From positions 1 to 10,865 of the forward strand of contig JAWLGJ010000069.1 of assembly GCA_041685145.1 (NCBI GenBank): DNA of 10,865 nucleotides. Reading direction: 5' to 3'. Positions 6,678-10,865 of the stretch are shown here, one piece after another. How positions within the stretch are numbered: the first letter of the stretch is position 1; each line of letters opens with the position of its first letter. The translations under genes and the position numbers were made by a program. The DNA is from JAWLGJ01 sp041685145. Lineage in GTDB: Bacteria > Pseudomonadota > Alphaproteobacteria > Rhodospirillales > Magnetospirillaceae. The notes beneath the pieces were generated by a model. That model saw only the letters and a program-made list of their open reading frames with translations, made no database searches and was not told the DNA's origin.

Positions 6678-7306
6678 GCGGCACCGCCTTTCCGACCACC
6701 GACATCCTGCTGGCCGGCATCGGCGGCCAGGGCGTGCTGACGGCCTCGGAGATTCTGGCCCAGGCGGCCATCGCCCAGGGCTTCGACGTCAAGAAGACCG
6801 AGGTCGCCGGCATGGCGCAGCGCGGCGGCATGGTCACCTCGCATCTGCGCTTCGGCGAGAAGGTGATGGCGCCGGCCATCGCGCCGGGCAGCGCCGATCT
6901 GCTGCTGGCCTTCGAGGTTGCCGAGGGCCTGCGCTGCCTGCCCTTCCTGCGCAAGGGCGGCAGGGCGGTGGTCAACACCCAGCGGGTGCTGCCGCCGGTC
7001 GTCTCCAGCGGCCTGTTCAGCTATCCCGACGATCCGGTGGCGCAGATGCTGGCGACCGGCGCCGACGTCCACCCCGTCGACGGCACCCGCATCGCCCTGG
7101 CGCTGGGCGAGCCGCGGCTGGCCAACACGGTGATGCTGGGCGCGGTGGCCGACCATCTGCCCTTCGGCGCCGAGGCGCTGCTGCGGGCGCTGCTGGAGCG
7201 CTTCGGCAGCCGCAAGCCGCATCTGGCCGACCTCAACCGCCGCGCCTTCGAGGCGGGGCGCGAGGCGGTGGGCGGCGGCGCCGCGCAGGCCGCCGCCAGC
7301 GCCTGA
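6674..7306 (+). CDS. iorB: Indolepyruvate:ferredoxin oxidoreductase, beta subunit
   Basis: The small subunit (210 residues) of the IorAB complex, belonging to the pyruvate/ketoisovalerate oxidoreductase gamma-type domain family. It shows GIGGQGV at 15-21, the nucleotide/CoA-type glycine loop typical of the family, and KKTEVAGMAQRGGMVTSHLR at 40-59, the characteristic IorB signature. No Fe-S motif or membrane segment is present, as expected. The ATG at 6674 overlaps the iorA TGA by 4 nt, so translation is coupled and 1:1 stoichiometry is favoured. The C-terminal 20 residues are Ala/Gly-rich and unlikely to be folded. A hairpin at 7325-7347 lies shortly after the stop and probably marks the end of the operon. 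Confidence 0.95.
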   Translation: MSGTAFPTTDILLAGIGGQGVLTASEILAQAAIAQGFDVKKTEVAGMAQRGGMVTSHLRFGEKVMAPAIAPGSADLLLAFEVAEGLRCLPFLRKGGRAVVNTQRVLPPVVSSGLFSYPDDPVAQMLATGADVHPVDGTRIALALGEPRLANTVMLGAVADHLPFGAEALLRALLERFGSRKPHLADLNRRAFEAGREAVGGGAAQAAASA

Positions 7307-7324
7307 TCCCCCTATTCGGCACCG

Positions 7325-7347
7325 GCGGGCGTGGTGCGCTCGCCCGC
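7325..7347 (+). terminator. Hairpin after iorB, possible U-less terminator
   Basis: GCGGGCG (7325-7331) pairs perfectly with CGCCCGC (7341-7347) around a 9-nt loop. It starts 18 nt after the iorB stop. No T-run follows, so intrinsic termination would be weak; it may instead protect the 3' end or act as an operator, since a TATA-like box (7352-7357) comes directly after it. Confidence 0.35.
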
Positions 7348-7351
7348 GATG

Positions 7352-7357
7352 CTATAT
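7352..7357 (+). promoter_or_regulatory. Candidate -10 box for the cytidylate-kinase-like gene
   Basis: CTATAT is a rare AT-rich spot in this very GC-rich stretch, 48 nt upstream of the ATG at 7406. No recognisable -35 lies 16-18 nt upstream; that interval falls inside the hairpin at 7325-7347. Weak inference. Confidence 0.25.
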
Positions 7358-7405
7358 GCTGCCCCCGCAGCGGATCGGAAGACCATCGACGAAGCGGAGC
7401 CCGAC

Positions 7406-8080
7406 ATGCCCGACGTCCACAAGGCGATTCAGGCGATGATTCAGTCCCTGCGCGCCGCCGAGCGCGAGCCCGCGCCCGCCCCGGCGCGGCCGGTGATCTG
7501 CATCTCGCGCGATTACGGCAGCGGCGGTGACGCCGTCGCCAGCCGGCTGGCCGAGCGCCTTGGCCTTGAGCTTTACGACTCCCACATCGTCGGGCTGATC
7601 GCCGAACGGGCTCACGCCGACCCCGAAGCGATGAAGGCCCTGGACGAAAGCGCCGAGAAGGCCCGCTCGATGTGGCTGTATTCCCTGCTCACCGGCCAGG
7701 ATCTCAGCCGCGACACCTATCGCCGCCATCTGGTGAACGTGCTGCTGGGGCTGGGGCGCATGGGCGGGGTCATCGTCGGCCGCGGCGCGCATGTGGTGCT
7801 GGCCCGCCAGGCCGCGCTGCGGGCGCGGCTGGTCGGCACCACCGACTGCCTGGTGCGGCGGGTGGCGGCCGAGGAGGGCCTGGACGAGGCCGCGGCGCGC
7901 AAGCGCGTCGACGCCATGAACCACGAGCGCGGCAAGTTCGTCTGGGACACCTTTGGGGCGCGGCTCAACGAGCCCGCCACCTTCGACCTTACCGTCAACA
8001 CCGACCGCCTTGACGACGTCGACGCGGTCGTCGACATGCTGGTGACGGCTCAGCGTTCAATCGTCGCCGCGCACGCCTGA
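7406..8080 (+). CDS. Cytidylate-kinase-like family protein
   Basis: A 224-residue P-loop protein of the cytidylate-kinase-like family (related to Cmk, but physiological substrate mostly unknown). After a variable N-terminal helix and an Ala/Pro linker (residues 1-29), the core begins VICISRDYGSGGDAVASRL. The S34-R35-D36-Y37-G38-S39-G40-G41 stretch is the family's P-loop variant, followed by LGLELYDSHIV at 52-62. IVGRGAHVVLA around 123-133 is the second signature of the family, and an LRARLVG...RV stretch follows. The ATG at 7406 has GGAG 6 nt upstream; an earlier in-frame GTG at 7331 lies inside the preceding hairpin and lacks a ribosome site. It is probably cytoplasmic. It lies 99 nt after iorB with a hairpin between, so co-transcription is uncertain. 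It is not the essential Cmk itself as far as I can tell; a nucleotide-kinase-like role is inferred. Confidence 0.85.
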   Translation: MPDVHKAIQAMIQSLRAAEREPAPAPARPVICISRDYGSGGDAVASRLAERLGLELYDSHIVGLIAERAHADPEAMKALDESAEKARSMWLYSLLTGQDLSRDTYRRHLVNVLLGLGRMGGVIVGRGAHVVLARQAALRARLVGTTDCLVRRVAAEEGLDEAAARKRVDAMNHERGKFVWDTFGARLNEPATFDLTVNTDRLDDVDAVVDMLVTAQRSIVAAHA

Positions 8081-9297
8081 GAACACCCCGCCTGCGCGGC
8101 AGGCGGGGCGGCCAGTGGAGGAAAACGGTGCGACATCGCGTGCTGATCATTGCCGTCGCGGCCGCCCTGGCGGCGGCGCCGGCCTGGGCCGAGGCGGAGG
8201 CGGAGGCGGAGGCGCCCGGCCGCCTGCTGGACGAGGCGGCGCGGAAGGTGATGCGGGCGCTGGAGCGTATGGCGGACTCGGTGCCGCAATATTCCCTGCC
8301 CGAGATCAACGAGAACGGCGACATCATCATCCGCCGCATCCATCCCGAGGCCGAGCGCGAGGCCACGCCGCCGCCGGCCGGCGACCCCGGCACCGCCGAG
8401 ACCTGAGCCGCCGCCCCGGCGCGGGGGCGGGCGTGACTTGGCCTGGCGCTTGCGGCCGCCGGTGGCGCGGGCCTTTTTCTTCTGGGTCGCTGGCGCCGGG
8501 GCGCCGCCCTCCTCCTCGGGCTGTTCCAGCGAACGGCGCAGCGCGTCCATCAGGTTGACAACCTTGCCGCGCGCCGGCTCGGGCGCCACCACCCGCGGCT
8601 CGGCGCCGGCCAGCTTTTCCTTGACCAGCGCCTTCAGCGCCTCCTGATAGCGGTCGACGAAGCGGGTGGGGTCGAAGGGAGAGGTCTTGCGGGCGACAAG
8701 CTGTTCGGCCACCGCCACCTCGTCCTCATCGACCTCGGGCACCGACACGTCCTCGAACACCGACTGCGGTTTGCGCACCGTGTCATAGGCGTGCAGGGTG
8801 TACATGATGAAGCCGCGGTCGCGGCAGGTCAGCGCTACCAGCCGCTCGCGCCCCGCCAGCACCACCCGGCCCAGGGCCATTTTGCCGGTGCGCTCCAGCG
8901 CCGTGCGCACCACCGCGAACGCCTCCTCGGCCACCGGCCCGTCGGGGGCGACGTAATAGGGCTTGTCAATATAGATCGGGTCCATGTCGGCGTGGTCGAA
9001 GAACTGGATCAGTTCGACGGCGCGGCGGGTTTCCAGCTTGATGCGCTCGAAGTCCTCGTCCTCAAGCAGCACATAGCGGCCCTTTTCATACTCATAGCCC
9101 TTGGCGATGTCCTCGCGCTCGACCTCGCTCTCCTCGCCCTCGCGCACCCGGCGCTCGCGGACGCGCTGGCCGCTCTTGCGGTCGATCTGGTGGAAGGAGA
9201 TGCGGTTGGCGCTGCTGATCGCCGGGTACAGGCGCACCCCGAAGCTGACCAGCGACAGGCGCATCTGGCCTTTCCAATAGGGACGCGGCGCTGCCAT
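8050..9297 (-). CDS. ku: Ku protein (bacterial NHEJ), with long antisense C-terminal extension
   Basis: Bacterial Ku forms a homodimer ring on DNA double-strand ends and recruits LigD. The frame gives 415 residues, against about 260-300 for the family. The core is typical: WKGQMRLSLVSFGVRLYPA at 8-26, ISFHQIDRKSG, a GYEYEKGRYVLLEDEDFERI stretch, FFDHADMDPIYIDKPYYVAP, and ALGRVVLAGRERLVAL followed by MYTLHAYDTVR. A basic tail (K273-K275, GGRKRQAKSR) follows, as in many LigD-linked Kus. From about residue 297 the frame runs antisense to the whole small exported-protein gene and ends inside the kinase-like gene; that part looks like a shadow translation (RRRRGLALGLG..., HHLPRRL...). The real C-terminus may lie near 8400 with a lost stop or sequence error, or the extension may be genuine. 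The ATG at 9297 has AGGAGG 5 nt upstream. It follows ligD by 30 nt, forming an NHEJ operon. Confidence 0.9.
   Translation of the reverse strand: MAAPRPYWKGQMRLSLVSFGVRLYPAISSANRISFHQIDRKSGQRVRERRVREGEESEVEREDIAKGYEYEKGRYVLLEDEDFERIKLETRRAVELIQFFDHADMDPIYIDKPYYVAPDGPVAEEAFAVVRTALERTGKMALGRVVLAGRERLVALTCRDRGFIMYTLHAYDTVRKPQSVFEDVSVPEVDEDEVAVAEQLVARKTSPFDPTRFVDRYQEALKALVKEKLAGAEPRVVAPEPARGKVVNLMDALRRSLEQPEEEGGAPAPATQKKKARATGGRKRQAKSRPPPRRGGGSGLGGAGVAGRRRRGLALGLGMDAADDDVAVLVDLGQGILRHRVRHTLQRPHHLPRRLVQQAAGRLRLRLRLGPGRRRRQGGRDGNDQHAMSHRFPPLAAPPAAQAGCSQACAATIER
8086..8108 (+). terminator. Perfect 9-bp hairpin after the kinase-like gene
   Basis: CCCCGCCTG (8086-8094) pairs without mismatch with CAGGCGGGG (8100-8108) around CGCGG. 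It begins 5 nt after the kinase-like stop and ends 8 nt before the ribosome site of the next gene. There is no U-tract. It could be a weak terminator, an RNA-stability element, or a device that lowers expression of the downstream gene. It lies just beyond the region overlapped by the open Ku frame's last codons. Confidence 0.45.
8117..8121 (+). promoter_or_regulatory. Strong ribosome binding site for the small exported protein
   Basis: GGAGG lies exactly 6 nt before the GTG at 8128. It is among the best ribosome sites in the window, and it is the main reason to believe that this short gene, rather than the antisense Ku extension, is the real coding sequence here. Confidence 0.65.
8128..8406 (+). 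CDS. Small exported protein of unknown function
   Basis: A 92-residue protein with a classic Sec signal peptide: M-R-H-R start, hydrophobic core VLIIAVAAALAAAP and an A-W-A cleavage site at 19-21. The mature part is about 71 residues. It starts with (EA)4 encoded by four exact copies of GAGGCG, then carries an amphipathic helix (LLDEAARKVMRALERMADSV), then PQYSLPEINENGDIIIRRIHPE, and a Pro-rich end. The helix-PQY-...-NGDIIIRR pattern resembles small uncharacterised periplasmic proteins I associate with alphaproteobacteria, but I know of no function. The GTG start is fixed by GGAGG at 8117-8121. The whole gene lies opposite the open C-terminal extension of Ku. It may be co-transcribed with the kinase-like gene 47 nt upstream, across a strong hairpin. 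Confidence 0.75.
   Translation: MRHRVLIIAVAAALAAAPAWAEAEAEAEAPGRLLDEAARKVMRALERMADSVPQYSLPEINENGDIIIRRIHPEAEREATPPPAGDPGTAET
8191..8214 (+). repeat. Tandem hexanucleotide repeat (GAGGCG)4
   Basis: Four exact copies of GAGGCG lie directly after the predicted signal-peptide cleavage site of the small exported protein and encode Glu-Ala pairs. The unit is a multiple of three, so slippage would change length without breaking the frame, on either strand. Confidence 0.8.
8411..8430. terminator. GC hairpin after the small exported protein, possibly bidirectional
   Basis: CCGCCCC (8411-8417) pairs perfectly with GGGGCGG (8424-8430) around GGCGCG. It starts 4 nt after the stop of the plus-strand gene and lies where the Ku coding region would normally end on the minus strand. 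There is no U-tract on either strand. It is a plausible shared terminator for convergent genes, though unproven. Confidence 0.4.
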
Positions 9298-9327
9298 CGC
9301 GGCCTCCTGTCCGTTCGATGCGAGCCT

Positions 9328-10865
9328 TCATTCCTCCAGGCCCACCGCCCGGCGCATGTCCTTGGTGATGGACTGCCGCACCGTGCCGATATCGGCCCAG
9401 GGATCCTCCCGCAGCCCCGCCAGGCGGCGGCGGATGGTCTCCAGGGTGAAATGGTCGGAGCGCAGGCCGGCGTCGAGTTCCTCCCACGCCAGCGGCACCG
9501 CCACCGGCGCCCCCGGGCGGGCGCGGGTGGAGTAGGGGGCGATGAAGGTGGCGGCGGGCTGGTTGCGCAGAATGTCGAGATAGATCTTCCCGCGCCGCCG
9601 CGCCTTGCTCATGTTGGCGGCGTAGCGCTCGGGGCGGGCGCGCAGCAGCGCCTGCGCCACGGCGGCGGTGAAGGCCTTGGCCTCGTTCCAGGGGTGGCGG
9701 CGCAGCACAGGCACCACCACATGCAGCCCCTTGCCGCCGGTGGTCTCCAGGAAGCTCCGCAGCCCCATGTCGTGCAGAAAGAGGCGTATCTCGCGCGCGC
9801 CGGCGGCGACCTCGGCCCAGTCCAGTTCGGGGTCGGGGTCGAGGTCGAAGACCAGCAGGTCGGGGCGGTCGGGCCGGTCCTGGCGGCTGCCCCAGGTGTG
9901 GATCTCCAGCACCCCCATCTGCACCAGCCCCAGCAGGCCGTCGATGTCCTGGACATAGACATAAGGGCCGTCCTTCTCGCGCCCCGGGACGGTGCGGCCG
10001 TGGATGCCCCTGGGCATGCCCTTGGCGGCGTGGCGCTGGTAGAAGCACTCGCCGCCGTGGCCGTCGGGGCAGCGAACCAGGGTCAGCGGCCGTTGGGCGA
10101 TGTGGGGCAGGATCCAGTCGGCGATCTCCAGGTAATAGACCGCCAGCGCGCGCTTGGTGATGCCCTGCCGCGCATAGAGCACCTTGTCGGGGCTGGTCAG
10201 CCGCGCCTCGGCGATGCGCCGTTCGATCTCCTCGTCGGCGGCGCCGGTGGGCAGGGCCGCCTCGCGCACCACCTCGGCGGCGTCCTTGTCCAGCCGCAAT
10301 CCCTTGAAGGACGGGTGGCGCAGGCGGCCGTCGCGGGTCCAGTTGCTGAACTCCACCTCGGCCACCAGGCGCGGCGCCACCCATTGCACCCGCCGTTCCT
10401 GCGGCGGCTGCGCGAAAGGGGCGTCGGACCGGGCGAGGGGGCGCAGCCGCGCCAGCAGGTCGGCGGCGCTGCGTTCGCCGAAGCCGGTGCCGACCTTGCC
10501 GGCGTAGGTGAAGCGGCCGGCGTGGTCGTGGCAGCCAAGCAGCAGCGCCCCCAGGCCGCTGCGCGCCCCCTGCGGCGGCGTCCAGCCGGCGATGACGAAT
10601 TCCTGGCGGCTGAGGCACTTGCTTTTCAGCCAGTCCCTGCCGCGCCCCGGCCGATAGGGCCGGTCGCGGCGCTTGGAGACGATGCCCTCCAGCGCAAAGC
10701 CGCAGGCGCGCCGGCGCACCTCGGGCCCGCGGCCGTCGAAGTGGTCGGAATAGCGCACCGGCCCGTCGTCGCCGACCAGTTCCCGCAGCACCACCTTGCG
10801 CGCCTCCAGCGGCGCGGCGCGCAGGTCAAAGCCGTCCAGATAGAGGATGGCGAAAAGATAGTAGA
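9328..10865 (-). CDS. ligD: ATP-dependent DNA ligase LigD, ligase and polymerase domains (N-terminus outside window)
   Basis: The multifunctional NHEJ enzyme that fills and seals double-strand breaks with Ku. The frame is open from the right edge to the TGA at 9328: about 511 visible codons, with the N-terminal part (phosphoesterase and ligase motif I lysine) missing. The ligase part starts with YYLFAILYLDG (motif III region), then SDHF, EGIVSKR (motif IV, about 10671-10691) and DWLKSK (motif V, about 10619-10635). The OB-fold follows with EFVIAG, GALLLG, YAGKVGTGF and HPSFKGLR. The C-terminal polymerase domain of the archaeo-eukaryotic primase type has LTSPDKVLY, FYQRH, FDLDPDP (catalytic Asp pair, about 9828-9848), TTGGKGLHVVVP (about 9715-9750) and KIYLD. 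The order ligase-then-polymerase matches Pseudomonas-type LigD, not the mycobacterial order. The motif III Asp normally following Phe is Ala here. A GTG at 10794 is not the start, since conserved ligase sequence precedes it. Ku follows after 30 nt. Confidence 0.95.
   Translation of the reverse strand, partial: YYLFAILYLDGFDLRAAPLEARKVVLRELVGDDGPVRYSDHFDGRGPEVRRRACGFALEGIVSKRRDRPYRPGRGRDWLKSKCLSRQEFVIAGWTPPQGARSGLGALLLGCHDHAGRFTYAGKVGTGFGERSAADLLARLRPLARSDAPFAQPPQERRVQWVAPRLVAEVEFSNWTRDGRLRHPSFKGLRLDKDAAEVVREAALPTGAADEEIERRIAEARLTSPDKVLYARQGITKRALAVYYLEIADWILPHIAQRPLTLVRCPDGHGGECFYQRHAAKGMPRGIHGRTVPGREKDGPYVYVQDIDGLLGLVQMGVLEIHTWGSRQDRPDRPDLLVFDLDPDPELDWAEVAAGAREIRLFLHDMGLRSFLETTGGKGLHVVVPVLRRHPWNEAKAFTAAVAQALLRARPERYAANMSKARRRGKIYLDILRNQPAATFIAPYSTRARPGAPVAVPLAWEELDAGLRSDHFTLETIRRRLAGLREDPWADIGTVRQSITKDMRRAVGLEE

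Noticed and set aside
8191..8214. Possible CRISPR or larger repeat array
   Set aside because: It is only four contiguous copies of a 6-nt unit without spacers, inside a coding sequence.
10794..10865. GTG at 10794 as the start of a short LigD lacking its N-terminus
   Set aside because: The frame continues to the window edge, and the upstream residues match the ligase motif III region, so the gene simply runs off the window.

Overview
The window is very GC-rich, and its gene families are typical of a motile alphaproteobacterium, most likely Rhodospirillales (Magnetospirillum/Azospirillum-like). This rests on GC-rich codon use, an alphaproteobacterial-style CheZ, a NIT-domain chemoreceptor, indolepyruvate:ferredoxin oxidoreductase, and a LigD with ligase-polymerase order. 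The placement is inferred from family memory, not from a search.

Layout. 1-1536 (minus): a methyl-accepting chemotaxis protein with a NIT sensor and HAMP domain, cut by the left edge. 1652-3678 (minus): an endonuclease/exonuclease/phosphatase-fold protein followed by an ADP-ribosylglycohydrolase, overlapping by 4 nt (ATGA), so a translationally coupled pair. 3679-3860: a divergent intergenic region with a perfect inverted repeat. 3861-4640 (plus): a CheZ-type phosphatase. 4806-7306 (plus): iorA and iorB, again joined by an ATGA overlap, behind a leader with a strong hairpin. 7406-8080 (plus): a cytidylate-kinase-like protein. 8128-8406 (plus): a small exported protein. 8050-9297 (minus): Ku. 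9328-10865 (minus): LigD, cut by the right edge. LigD is transcribed first and Ku follows 30 nt later.

How they fit together. There are two chemotaxis genes (receptor and CheZ), one catabolic enzyme pair that oxidises aryl pyruvates to aryl-acetyl-CoA, a two-gene ADP-ribose/nucleotide-type operon, and a two-component bacterial NHEJ operon. I see no mobile element, CRISPR array, tRNA or rRNA. Most of the window is ordinary chromosome.

The parts worth a second look: the Ku frame has no stop at its expected end and runs antisense through the whole small exported-protein gene into the kinase gene; strong hairpins lacking U-tracts sit just after three consecutive plus-strand genes; and three enzymes (EEP protein, ADP-ribosylglycohydrolase, LigD) show substitutions at positions usually conserved in their families.
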